From Gnetum montanum (lineage: Eukaryota; Streptophyta; Gnetopsida; Gnetales; Gnetaceae): DNA of 64,000 nucleotides. Positions 44,906 to 56,629 of the stretch are shown one piece after another; position 1 is the first letter of the stretch; every line of letters begins with the position of its first letter. The DNA lies in assembly GCA_015680685.1 (NCBI GenBank), contig MNCI01014694.1, positions 935,136-999,135 on the forward strand. Direction: 5' to 3'. The notes below the pieces were generated by a model. That model searched no databases and had not been told where the DNA came from. It saw only the letters and a list, made by a program, of their open reading frames with translations. Made by a program: the position numbers and the translations under genes.

Positions 44906-45211
44906 GGTGCTATGCATAGTTATGCAATTTGAGCAAATATTTTTCTAACACTAGGAAGAGTACATTAAGGGTAAGAATAATAATAAACAACCAAATTCTA
45001 ATTGAAAAATTAAATAAAAGCTAGTAGACTTACTCATTCCTCCTAATTAACCATCTGAATATACAATAAATAAGAGAATAGCAATTGTTAGAGGTTATAA
45101 CAATCAAAAGATACAATAAATAAGGGATAAAATTTTGATCAGATTCAATAATTTGAGAGAGGATTATGCACCGTTAGTAACCTATTTGAAATGAATCCTT
45201 TATGATTGCAG

Positions 45212-47997
45212 ATGGCTCCTAAAAGACCTGTAGTTGAAGGACCCTCACAACATAGAGGAAAAAGATCTATAGAAAGTGAAACTTGGAGAATAGACAACAC
45301 AAGTGGAGTAGAAGGCTAAATCCTTTAGCATCCATTAGTGAACACTTGCAACATAACACTCTACACAAGTTGAGGCTAAAGTACCACTAGTTCCAAAGCA
45401 AGAACAATGCCTCACACTATCTACCAAATTTCTTCAATCTATTTAAGAGAAATCAATCATGTCTATAGTCATTGTGGAACTCAACTTTGGACTGTTCATG
45501 GAATTCACACCTACCAACATCTGAGAATAGCTCCAAGCCTCTCCTCTTTGGCCAACTCTATCATGCAATGGAGAATGGTACTTAGAAGAAGTATACTAGT
45601 TTTGGAAAAATAAATATGATGATGCCATAGTCAAGATTAAAGGATTTATAGTAACTTATTTAGTGGAAGAAATCACAAAGGCACTAAATATTCCTAACAT
45701 CAAAGAAAATATTGCATGGATATCTACAAGATCTAACATAGATGCAAAGAATTTGTGGCTACAAAGCACCTATGGCAAAGCAAATACAGAATATAGTCAA
45801 TTGTCTGCTGAAGAGAAAACATATTTTAATATTGGAATTTACCATATTTTTTCTACCAAAAGGCTAAATAGAAATTCCACCTATGCTACCAGAGGAAGCA
45901 CCATTCTCATGGGAAAATTCAATGTAAACATGACTTATTCATTGTTCCTAGAGATTCAAAGAAGATTCGAAGAAAAGAAGACAAGGAAGCTCACTTTGTC
46001 ATTTCCTTGCTTCATCAAAAGGTTTTATAAGTAAGCAATAATTCTAGGATATACAAATGATATCCTACATAAGGACCAAAATGCATCTTATGTTGAAATG
46101 TCAAAACTAGTGCCTCCAAAAAAAGATCAACTGAAGAAGCCAATAGGCATTGAGGGATCTACAAGATCTACACCAGCAAGAAATGTCCTAGCCATGGGAA
46201 AAAAGTAAGTAGGATCAAATGGATCAATACTAGATGGTGATAAACAATGGATCAATACCAATTGATGATAGACTTGAATGAAGTGCTCCACTAGCACAAT
46301 ATGATTATCAACCTTTCATGAGTCACTTGCAATAGATTTCTGAAACCATAAGCTATGGAAATAGGGAATTTTGTGCAATATATAGAGTAAGAGACAACTC
46401 CATAAGGCTTGTGGTATCAATAGGACCTACTAGTTGTCAAATATCATTAAAGATAGGAGAATATGAGGACTAGGCACAATAGATATCAACAAATCCTGCA
46501 TCTTTCCAACTCATGCTAAAACTAGGAGAAGAAGCTACAATTGTTGTAATGCAATATTGGTAGTAGGAGTAGTTGAAGTTATTACTAACCATATCAAGGA
46601 ATCTTTTAATGTTTCCATTATGCCACTAGTAGATATTACAAGAGCCAAAGATGTAGAAACCATAGCTAAAATATCTATGGCCTCAGAAGAACATGAAGAT
46701 ATTCTTGATTGACTTGTGCAGATAGCGTAAGTAATATAAAATATTTTGATATCCCTAGTGATATCACTATAGTATAGTCAGATTTAATTTCAACAAAGAA
46801 AAAGTTGTTAATGATTGAAACTAGAGCTAAATATGTAGAGAACGAGGTACATATGTTTCAACTAGAATTAGCAACATTAAAAGTGAAAAAGATAGACCCT
46901 ACAAAATACATAGCACAAGACAAGCTAAACAAATTGAGAATAGAACAAGTGGCCTAGCTCATAGCTAGAAATATTCAAGTAGAGATGGACAAAGAAAAAT
47001 AATTGTGGAATGCCTCTGTGATGGAAGCCCAAACATATGCACATGCTAAAGCATTAACTGCCCTAGAAGAAAAAAGTAAGAAAATTGTTGTAGAACATGT
47101 AAAGTTGACTGATATAGAAAAATAAAAGAATGTTCTTAAACAAAGCATTCATCAATTAAGAGCATAATTTACTAGAGTCAACCAAGACATGCAAAAATTG
47201 GCAAGAGAAAACAAAAGACTATTAATGGAAGAAGTTTGCACAATCCACCAAAAGTTAGCAATTGAGATTAGTGCATGGAAAAATGAGGCTAGAAAGCATG
47301 AAAGAATCAAGGAACAGTTCAGGAAAAAAGTGGAAATATATAAGCATATCAATAAAAAAGAAATCTAAATGGCCAAAGCCAAGATCAACACCATCATCAT
47401 GCTGATTGGCAGCCCATCTTGGATAGCCTTACCCATGTTCATCAAGCTAAAGTGAAAAAAAAGGACTTGTAAAATAAAGATCTTACAAAATACATGGGAT
47501 TAGCAAATCTCAGATATGCCAATCTAGCCATGCTCATAGCATGTATACTAAGAAATGAACTAGAGTAGCAAGTGGCCACAACCTATGCATTATATAAGAA
47601 AGAGTTTGAAAATAGAAAGGATGCACATAAAAAATTACATATTGCAAACTTGAAGCTCAAAGTGGTCAAAGTAGGCTACTAGGATCAAAAGGATGTAGCA
47701 ACAAACCTAGCTTGCAAAATGATTAACTATCAAGAATTAAGAAAAGTGGCTAGGAAATTTGAGGGAAAAGGACAATAGTTTGTAGCTTGGTATGTGAAGA
47801 TAAACAAAATGTTTCCATAGTTGCCATGTCCATGGGAGGTATTGACTTCAGCAAACATCATAGAATTTGCATGGATGATGCGCAACCCAAGAATAAAAGA
47901 GGAAAAGCTTCAAGTATTACACAACCAATATCATATTCCAAACCTTGATGACAAAGAAAATAAGCCAATAGAGGAGGTAATACCTTCAAGGACATGA
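45212..47997 (+). pseudogene. R6 ORF3: plant-transposon-like domain plus coiled coil
   Basis: It starts MAPKRPVVEGPSQHRGKRS, close to R5. The N-terminal domain is partly readable: VIVELNFGLFMEFT-like segment (45460-45510, broken) and an open stretch 45663-46034 with ITKALNIPNIKENIAWIS, RGSTILMGKFNVNMTYSLF and KLTLSFPCFIKRFYK. Then HIKESFNVSIMPLVDIT (about 46590), a heptad-rich part (46800-47600: KHMERIK-like segments, ENEVHMFQLELATLK), and the conserved C-terminal FVAWYVKINKMFP-like and LPCPWEVLTSANII (47815-47850). The stop is at 47995. Many TAG/TAA codons interrupt it. Confidence 0.7.
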
Positions 47998-48240
47998 GGG
48001 TACATTGAGCTTTATCATTTTTTTTGTTTTGATGCTTTGTTTTTCTAATTTATGTCAATCATGTGAGGTATGATAGTTTTGTAACATCACTCAAACCACA
48101 ATGTGGCATTCATAGTAGAGTCAAGTCATGTAAAGAAGTCATAATATTTATGTCTATATACAACCCTATAAATTTTGTAAGGGATTCTATCCTCCTTTTA
48201 TTTTAACTTCAGGATGAGCTTCCAGATAGTCATGGGGATA
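47998..48240 (+). other. R6 3' leader with polypurine tract
   Basis: This is a T-rich untranslated stretch; the polypurine tract AGTCATGGGGATA is at 48228-48240, immediately before the LTR. Confidence 0.6.
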
Positions 48241-49106
48241 TGATGAAAATAGTTTGTTAATGATGCGATATCATATCAATGATATCATAGCTTTGCTTAT
48301 GTCATTGTAGATAGAATTTAGTGGTTCCTGGTCCTCACTATAAATACCAACCCATCGTCACATCAAGCAAATAACTTTCATTGAACCCTTAGTGAAATTC
48401 TTGCAGTTTCGTTTCATGAGTTACACTTAGAGTTGGAAGTGAATGCTCATATTGTGGTAACTAACAATTGTATGTAGTCTCTATTCAAGTGGATTATACC
48501 TAGACATAATTGAGGACTGACAATAAAGATTGAGATTATTTCTTACTATTGTAGCGTCTCACTTAGTTTACTTTTATTTTCTAATATGTTTACTTTGATT
48601 AAGTTCTTTACATTTTCTAAGTACTTTACTTTTCCAATGTTCATTAGTAAGGTAGAATAAGTACTTCTTGTTTTGAGTGTTAAGTGTAATCATTTGGTAA
48701 CCCAGTAGTGATGTCACCTGATTCGCTTAGTAGTGAATTCACTTGGTAATCCCAATGATGATTACATGAGCCTAGGGCATGTACAATAAGCCAAGAATAG
48801 ATGCTTATTGCCATAGGCTAGGATAGTTCTACATTTCTATTATCACCTAGATTTAGACTTTATTCTCATTTTTATTATGAAAACACTTGGATTAATTTAA
48901 TACCACAACCTTATGATATCATATACCTCACTAAGAGTTAAACCATACTACTCGCACTTCACTAACTCAACGTAAAAAGACAATGATCATGAACCAACTA
49001 TCAATCCCTAGCATACTTACATTGTTTATTCACAAATTATGATTTGGTCATGCGTGAACACTTGTGACTTGTATGGTGGAGTGTTGGAATACCCAACCAC
49101 TCATCA
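48241..49106 (+). repeat. R6 3' LTR
   Basis: It runs from TGATGAAAATAG to CCACTCATCA, 866 bp. U3 has two GATATC-type units (GCGATATCATATCAATGATATCA, shortened here to its core GATATCAT) at 48268-48290, and TATAAATA at 48339-48346. It matches the 5' LTR well after the TATA box. Confidence 0.9.
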
Positions 49107-49111
49107 CTAGG
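49107..49111 (+). other. R6 target-site duplication, right
   Basis: CTAGG, identical to 35808-35812. Confidence 0.85.
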
Positions 49112-49779
49112 TAACTAGTGCTACATGCAACATCATTACAAATCAATATCATACATACACATTTCATAACTTGTAGTTACAAGAAACTTGTACTACATGA
49201 CCTAAGATATAGGCACATACATCATAAACTAAATCACAAGCAACCTATGCTACATGACTTGGCACATATCTTACACATCTTGAAATATCATAAATCAACA
49301 TATACAAAACTAGTGTGGAGAGTACTAATACTTCCTAAGCCACATTGTCCATATAACAATATAACAAACTTGGTTGTATGAGCTCAATCATAATCATATC
49401 CTAGATACATATTGACATGAACAAGCATCCACCTGACTAAACCATATCTAGATAGTTTCATGTACATAAGTCTCATGTAATCAAGTCATAACCATTGATG
49501 CACCTTGCATATACTATTTACTAAGTATTATAGCTACTGATAAAAGATCCTTGAACTCATAGAAACACATCCATAGTTATCTTACAATAGTATGATCACA
49601 TATTAACATTCTTATATCACTCATGACTTGGTCGTGTCATAACCGCAACTTATTACTAATCCTTTCTTTCCCAATGTGACTCTCCAGAGACTTGTAGTGG
49701 GATAGTAATCTTCACTGTAAGCCTTGTCAAAATGCATCCTATGGCTAGAATAAAATATGTAATTTACTAGTCTTCCTTA
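49112..49779. other. Intergenic DNA between R6 and R7
   Basis: This is the continuation of the sequence interrupted by R6. It is AT-rich with an 87-codon ORF (49118-49381) of no recognised family. Nothing else was seen. Confidence 0.45.
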
Positions 49780-51884
49780 TGTTGATGTCATCCTTGCCCA
49801 TGCTAGGCATGGGGCCATGATCAACAACATCAATCTTCAACAAATAGTGATTCATAGACGTACACTAGAAAGGATAGCATCCATTCAACACCAGCATTGG
49901 TCAATTCTGTATATCTCATCATAAATAATTGAATTGCACTTGTGACTTCTACATGAAAAGCCTTTATCAACAGGGACTTTATGAGAACCAGTACTTAGGT
50001 CTCTTTGAATTTTTTTTACAATGCTATTGTCAATAGATCCTACTATCCATAGAGTACTAGAAACATGTGAAACTCAATGTTTTTACATTTTTGCATTGAT
50101 AGGGTTGATGACATTAATTAGGATAATACACTTACATATATTGATTCAAGTATTTGTGGAGGTTATTGGGTTTTTTTAGGATTTTGAATTATTTATTAGG
50201 TACATTATGATATTTGCAATGAAGTAAGATTTTTAAAAAAACTTGCCAGACACTTTGTACTAGTTTTGAATTTTCTTGCTTCAAAAAAAATTAATTAGTA
50301 TTAAGTTGATGCCTCAAAAATATATGATTACATGAATCATCTATGGTGGGCATGGGAGTTACAAGGCAATAACCATCAAGTGGTGGAAGTAATGGCCCAA
50401 GTGGTGGAGAATGTGGTGTAGCCAACGTGAGGAGTTGGGCGGTCACCTAGCAATTATGTCAGTAACTAGGAGTCACATAACCAACACAGGATGTGGATTG
50501 GTGACAAGGACGTTACATGGTGGACGTAGGCATAATTGACCTACAATGGCTATAAAAGGTGTGGTAGTCATTGCAACGAAAGGGGGATCTTGGGGGAGGG
50601 GGGGGTGTGGACGACCAACTAGTAAGCAGCAATTTCTTTTCTATTTTTTTTGGTAGATAGTAGAGCCTTGCCTCACTTTGACAGGATGTGATGATAATAG
50701 TTGTTGCATGTTAGGCAATAGCAGTGCACACATTAAATGACTACATAACATGGATAGTGTGCAGTGTCAATTTTGTGCCAATAGTAAGCGATTAGCACGA
50801 TTGGCTCTTGACCAACGATGATTGTTGCTGCACATCTATAGTAATGTAGATGGCATGGTGTTCATGTGTAGTAAGGACACATGAAAGTAGTAGGTAGCCT
50901 TCCATGGGTAGCATGTGGTAGGGCACACGTGAAACATCGATGATGATAGTATGTGTAGAACACCAAAGATTACGCATGATGCACGATCACTCGTGATAAC
51001 AACACATGTGACATAGCACAATAGACAACAAGTAGGTGTGCATTAGTAGTGCTCGACAATGTGTGATGGTAATGGTAATGATCAATGGTGGGTGATACAA
51101 GCGTTAATAGTAGGCACTGACAATAGCATCAGTGGTTGCGTGATAATAATAGGTAGCTTCTTTCCTCCTTCCAGTTCACATGACAGAGGTAATGCATGGC
51201 ATAGCAACAATGCTTATGGTAGGTCGTATTCATGGTAGTAGATGGTGTATGGTAGTAGGCATGTGATGAGTGATCACTAGTGATATAGTAGACAACATGA
51301 CACGTGTGCACTGTAGTTAGTGGGCAACATCACTTAGTCACATGACGTGCACTATAGCATTGACAATGATGGCATCTCTTTCTTGGAAAGTGGCAATAAC
51401 AATGCATGTGTGATAGAACAATAGTGGCTTCTCTCTTGACACAACACAGTGTATGACAGTGAGTAGTAAGGATCAAGCTCTCTCTCTCTTTAGTACATGA
51501 TGGCGAAAACCCACAATAGAGAGGTAGTACATTCCTACACAGGAAACAACCTCTATTTCTCTCTCTTCCTCTTCGGTAGTGGTTGGGATTTTCCTACTCG
51601 ATAGTGGGCATCACTAGTAGAAATGGACCAATGGTAGCAATAGGGGACCAGGGAAAATTTAATTTTCTTTTCCTATTATATTTTTGAATTTCAAGATAAT
51701 CATTATATTTAAATTCTCTGATTTTTTAGTTTGGTTTCTTTTTTTCTAAAACATCACATAGCCCTCTCCAACTAAGACTATTCCTAGGTTTTCATACCCA
51801 CATGGGAGGCACCCTAGGTAATAGTCTCCTCAAAAAAGTTGTTTTTCCCTAGGTGTTGGTGCAACCAAAATTTATGCATCAACA
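49780..51884 (+). repeat. R7 5' LTR
   Basis: The length is 2105 bp. A TATA box, CTATAAAAGG, lies at 50550-50559, followed within 50 bp by a G-rich run (50582-50608). CTCTCTCTC at about 51478-51490. The 3' end carries the CCTAGGTTTTC, CCCACATGGGAGG and CCCTAGGT boxes shared with R8. ORFs in the CA/TG-rich middle (50792-51311) are not genes. Confidence 0.85.
50550..50559 (+). promoter_or_regulatory. TATA box of R7 5' LTR
   Basis: CTATAAAAGG, conserved at 57383-57392 in the 3' LTR. Confidence 0.65.
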
Positions 51885-52583
51885 CCTTTTTGGTGCTAGA
51901 AGGAAGGCCAATTTTTCAACATTTCTTTTCCATTTTCAAAAATTATCAATTTTCTTCCCTTTTCTAGTTCATATTCTATTTTCATTTCTCAAAAATTTCA
52001 TTTTCCTTATTTTGTTCTTGTCTCAAAATTATTGTTTTCCTAAATTTTATTTTCCTTACTTATAAACCTCTATCTCCAAACCTTTTATTTTTTTCCTTTT
52101 TTTTTTAAAAAATTGATGTTTCCCATTCTTTGAAAATTGTCTTTACGAGAATCCTATTTTCAAATTTTCTATAACCTCTTTTTCCAATCCGACTTTATTT
52201 TAGATCTATGTTTTGGTAGTCCTTACCAAAGTCTCAACTTTGGCAAGGTGGTTTTATCTAATTATTCAAGTTTAAATTTATTTTTCTAAAATTTTTCATT
52301 TTACTATTTTCCTTTTAAATTTTAGAAATATTGCAATTTCATCCATTTATTTTTCTTTTAAATTTTTTTAAATAGCGTGTTTTGGTGTTTTCTTTCTTAT
52401 TGCAACATTTTTTTCCTTTTACTTAATTTTATAACTTTGTTTTAACATTTATATTTTATAATTTTTCATTTTATGAGTGAACTCACATGTGCCCCTAACT
52501 GACCAGCTACCCATTACTTTACATTAAGGAAATAACGAGATTCACATTTTCCAAGTTCTATTCCTAGGAGAACTTGGACTAAG
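51885..52583 (+). other. R7 primer-binding site and leader
   Basis: The putative primer site is TTGGTGCTAGAAGGAAGGCC, starting about 5 bp after the LTR. R8 has TTGGCACTAGAAGGAGGGCC in the same place, so it is conserved, but I cannot name the tRNA. The rest is T-rich untranslated leader with the GGTGGTTTTAT segment also found in R8. Confidence 0.55.
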
Positions 52584-54150
52584 ATGGTAGCCATTCAACC
52601 TCCAACTACCTTGGTGAGAAACCCCTTCAACTTTACTAACTACCATGATATTCTAAAATCACTCCAAAATATAAATTTGTTCTTCAATCCTACAAATCCT
52701 ACTAGTGATGCCCACCAACATATACAATGTCTTGAAACCTTACAAGGCATCCACAACATTGTTCAAAACAACATAGCATGTAGGGTCTTTGTGATGACTT
52801 TCAGGAGCAAAGCCACCCAATGGTTTTTGATGTTCTCTAATGCCTTCATCGACTTTTTGTAGGAGTTTAAAAATAAGTTCTTAATTTAGTTTGATAAGTT
52901 CACTAGCCCAACCATAGCATCAAGTAACTTCACAAGCTTAAGAAAGCTACTTGGGAAAAATGTTTGGGACTACAACTTAAGATTTCTCCATCAACTTACC
53001 TATGTGCCAAATGAGATGTGTTTATAACCTAATGGTATCCTCAACTTTTACTTGTCCACCATGGATCCATTCTTTGCCTATGCCATCAAATCTAATCACA
53101 ACATAATAAAAATACAATAAGCAATGGCTAAGTCCATGGAGTTAGAAAAAATTACCCTCATGAATAGCATCCAAATCCAATTTGGGATGATTAGCATTCG
53201 TAATCCTATGCAATCTAACCTTCTACTACTACGAAATTTCCCAATGATCAACAGTATGTTCCAGACTCCTTCCCCCTTTTAATTGACTCAACCTTCAAAC
53301 AATAATTTTCAAGGTCCTATATCTTCCAACTGAAAGCCTTAATTCAATCCATCATAAACCCAAATGGGATATCTAATCCTATTGAACCCCCAAGTCAAAA
53401 TCAAAATCAAATGACCTAGATATTAACTTCACTATAGAAACTTTCAAATGAAGTAGTTAAATTAAAGTGGAACAACAATAAGGGTCCTATGCAATCTGAA
53501 AAGCCAAGCACATTAGTCAATGATGATTATTGTCATCTCCATAATACGAGGTAACATTCTAAGAAGACTTGTCCCCAATTTTTAGCATTATATGGCAATA
53601 ATACCCAAGGTCAACAAAATGGGAAAACCCATGTTATGGTCCTTAATGTACCTCATGAAATGAAAAAAAAAGAGGTTTCTTCATTAGAACAAGTTATGGT
53701 AAGTGACCTAATCCACATAACGCTCGCTATCATAGACTTAGTGACATCATGAACAACACACAACAACAAACTAGGAATGATCCATATACTCCTCCAAATA
53801 GAAGAGTTCCTAGTCAAAATAACATAAACAACGAACCTGGGTCATCCCAAGTAAACATCCCACAATGACCAAACCCCTCTTCTGTACTTAGAAGAACTCA
53901 ACCTCAATAAGAAGCTAAAGATGAACATAATACTTATGATCTAGTTGAGGATTTGAATAAAATCAAAGCTAACATTTCAATGTATGAACTTTTACATTTT
54001 GACAAAATGAAAGAAGTGATCTAGAATATAGTTCATACACCTGAAACTAGAAAAGAAAAATCCCCAATCCCTAAAAGGCAAGTTCACTTCATAGAAAGTC
54101 CTAACACATTACCAATACAAAACTTCAACAATTTCATATCAAGCAAGAAA
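52584..54150 (+). pseudogene. R7 gag
   Basis: It starts MVAIQPPTTLVRNPFNFTNY. The capsid-type core is visible: FFNPTNPTSDAHQHIQCLET, NNIACRVFVMTFRSKATQWF, FIDF then a stop, LGKNVWDYNLRFLHQLTYVP and FYLSTMDPFFAYAIKSN, ending with AMAKSMELEKITLMNSI. The zinc-knuckle-like segment YCHLHNTR-stop-HSKKTCPQF is at 53527-53580. A linker rich in Pro/Asn follows. In-frame stops and frameshifts are numerous after 52860. Particle protein in its ancestor. Confidence 0.75.
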
Positions 54151-54420
54151 GACCAACCTTCTTTCATTACAACTTTAATTATTTTACAAAAGAATGTCCA
54201 CAACTATTTGATGGATTGTGGAGTAATTGTTAGTGTCATGCCACTTGAGGTATGTAAGACCTTAGGAGCATGTATGCTACCACAAACGAAGAGTATAATA
54301 CAACACAATGGGTCTAATGTACTTGTAGTAGGGTCATTGAAAGGAATGAAAGTACAACTTAAACAATATCCTACATTTACATGTTACACAAATATCATCC
54401 ACTTATGATGTGCTCATATC
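54151..54420 (+). pseudogene. R7 protease
   Basis: The segment contains NYLMDCGVIVSVMPLEVCK (54205-54260), where D-C-G takes the place of the D-S/T-G catalytic loop, and later VLVVGSLKGMKVQLKQYP. The frame is open from 54208 to 54408. It is preceded by FDKMKEVI and KSPIPKRQVHF, typical of the gag-protease linker. Confidence 0.65.
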
Positions 54421-54759
54421 TAGGACTTTTGGAGCCAAGTTTGCAGGATTCTTTAGGTCAGATTTCTCAAAACTATTAATCTTTATCAAAGGAAAATTTG
54501 AATATATGATCATACTGAGAGAGCCTTTCTACAAACAAGCAGTTACAATCTTTAATTAGCAAAGTCAATCTTTGGAAAATAAAAACACTAACCTTTATAT
54601 TGGAGTTATAGAGGTTGAGTGTGGAAAACATGTTATAAATGACCATGTGAGTGAAATTACAAAAATAAATCCTTCTTCTCATACAAATTCCATCCAACCC
54701 TATCAAACTTCTAGTGAAGGTGAAGAAATCTATGAAGATACCGTATCTTGTCATCAACT

Positions 54760-55090
54760 TGATAAAAAATATTCCTTTTGAATGGCTTGCCACCTTTAGG
54801 GGAGGACAAAGACATAAATAAGACCCTATTCCTAAAAACATTAGAAGGTGCACCAAATTTTGACAACACATCCATGGAACATGCTCTTAGAAAAGCTATA
54901 TTCAATGACTTACAAAGACCTAGACCTATTAGACCTAAGATTGAAACTTATATGAAAGAAAAACTTGATAAACTTTTAAGATCTAAAATTATTCATCTTA
55001 TGAAACATTCAAACTTAGTGCCTAATAGAAAATAAACAAGAGAATTTAGATTATGTCTTGATTTTTGTAATCATCGAAAAATTGTTAAAC
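54760..55090 (+). pseudogene. R7 reverse transcriptase, N-terminal end only
   Basis: RPKIETYMKEKLDKLLRSKI, then HLMKHSNLVPNRK, a stop, and TREFRLCLDFCNHRKI (54930-55080) match the start of a gypsy reverse transcriptase. The fingers/palm core with the catalytic box is missing: homology stops at about 55090. Confidence 0.7.
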
Positions 55091-55139
55091 GATGGCTTGT
55101 AAGAAACATGGAGGTAAAATATTTAAAGTAGGAGATTGA

Positions 55140-55352
55140 TTCTTGAAAAGAGGTAGAGCATTAGGTCAAATAAGTATTTAAACTAACTTTTCCTTTATGT
55201 GGTCAAGCCTATTCCAAGTTATAGATGTCATTGGATCCAATGTGTACAAAATTGCTAACATGCAAGGACATAAGTTACATAGCAACTTTGCTACATCTCA
55301 TCTAAAGAATTTCTACTCAAGTACCCCATGTGGACACCTGGTAGATTCTTAG
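55140..55352 (+). pseudogene. R7 integrase C-terminal end
   Basis: After the deletion, LFQVIDVIGSNVYKIANMQG and HKLHSNFATSHLKNFYSSTP match the C-terminal tail of gypsy integrases; a TAG at 55350-55352 ends the frame. The catalytic core is absent. Confidence 0.65.
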
Positions 55353-56629
55353 TTTCATTTCATTTTTATATAGTTGCATTTGAATATTTTCTTTGCATTT
55401 CATTATTTCTTTCTTAGCATATTGGTTTTTGTTTGATTTATGCTTTTTAATATGATTTTAGTAATCATTATGGTCATTTGAGTTACTAGGCATTAGTTCA
55501 TCATAACACCATTACAAAATAATGTGAGTATAATGCTATATATATATATATATATAGCTATTACATGAAATATTCTTTATATTTTATATTTCAATAATGT
55601 TACGATTCTTCCTAGTCCTTTTCAAGGTTTTGGTGTTATTGGTTATGTTGGATTATGAAGGATGGGATTTATGCTTACTTATCATGTAACCATCATGATC
55701 ATGTGAGTGTAGGATATGTGATGTTGGAGAATGGTTAGCTGCAATCACTAGGTGACCTTGGAAAACTCTATTTTCCTTCTCATAAGCCCTAGCCACCCAA
55801 GAGACCTGCTATGATGTCATCAAATTGTAATTAAATGCATATACACAAGGGTTGAACTGCACCATGGGCAAAGTTCTAAAAGGACTATGTTCTTTGGTAG
55901 TGCAGCTAATCAGCTAGACTCGTGTTGGAATTCCTACTGGAGAATGAAGTACACCATGAGCAAAGTTTTCTCACGAAATAAAAAAAGATGTTTTAAAAAA
56001 AAGGAACGAGGACCGTGTTCATTGGCAGTGTAATAAGTTCTTGAGTGTGATGGGGTTCAACAGCTATCCTCACCCTAGCCTCCATTCCCCTTTTAATCCT
56101 ATTTCCCTGAAATTCAAAAAAAAAAAAAATTTCCTTTTCATTTATTCCCTTTCAAAATGTCAAAGAAAAAAGTAGAAAGAGTCCCATGGAAAAATATGAA
56201 AGTTATGGCTAGCAATGATATAATATGAGCTTGAATTCCTCATTAAGTTTGGCATAAATCTTGTGCTCAAAGTAGTTCACATACTTTTGACTTTTGCCTT
56301 GTGAAATGATTGGGAATGTGATTATAGTTATATTTTAATTATATTTAATTATATATATATATGTATGTATTTAAAGTTATGAGTTATAAGAATTATATAT
56401 TTAAAGTTTGATTAAATAAGATGGTTTGGTAAGGGTGGCCCACGTCTAGTTATCTTTTGATTATATGGTTATTTTAATCATGTTTAGATCAGTAGTATAG
56501 TTTACTTTCAAGTTTTAATTTGTCTGGGTTTTATGATGTTTTTGTTTCTCTATCTGTTGCATTTTTTTTTAAAATTTTCATGGTTTTTATTATCCTTGTA
56601 TGTGCATGGAATTAATGTTTGGGGCTAAG
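55353..56629 (+). other. R7 3' noncoding region with polypurine tract
   Basis: No gene. Two imperfect copies of a CACCATGGGCAAAGTTCT-type segment occur at about 55860-55930 and 55950-56035. An AT microsatellite lies at 55535-55556. The probable polypurine tract is TTTGGGGCTAAG (56618-56629), just before the LTR. Confidence 0.55.

Larger units (their letters stand above)
43065..45211 (+). other. R6 noncoding region between pol and ORF3
   Basis: No gene. Contents in order: a T-rich stretch (43085-43330); ACTAGAAAGACATGTTACCC at 43702-43721 and again at 43802-43821; the conserved block CTGGGGAGGATCCACTTGCA at 44308-44327; a TATA-like CTATATATACATG at 44679-44691; and the G-rich motif beginning CTTAGTCATTGGGGGGTGGG (44847-44880). 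Confidence 0.6.
35813..49106 (+). mobile_element. R6: complete 13.3-kb Ty3/gypsy element with ORF3
   Basis: Both LTRs (860 and 866 bp), the primer-binding site, gag, protease, reverse transcriptase, RNase H, integrase, ORF3, the polypurine tract and a perfect 5-bp target-site duplication CTAGG are present. The size and the extra ORF downstream of pol are typical of the Tat/Athila-like branch with a tRNA-Asp primer (family knowledge). All coding parts carry many stops, mostly TAG/TGA where relatives have Gln, Trp or Arg, so it is long dead. It is the only copy here with pol and ORF3 together. The insertion site is 30 bp from the edge of R5. Confidence 0.9.

Noticed and set aside
50792-51311. 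ORFs in the middle of the R7 LTR, also at 57622-58474
   Set aside because: CA/TG-rich LTR sequence; not conserved as open frames between the two LTRs.
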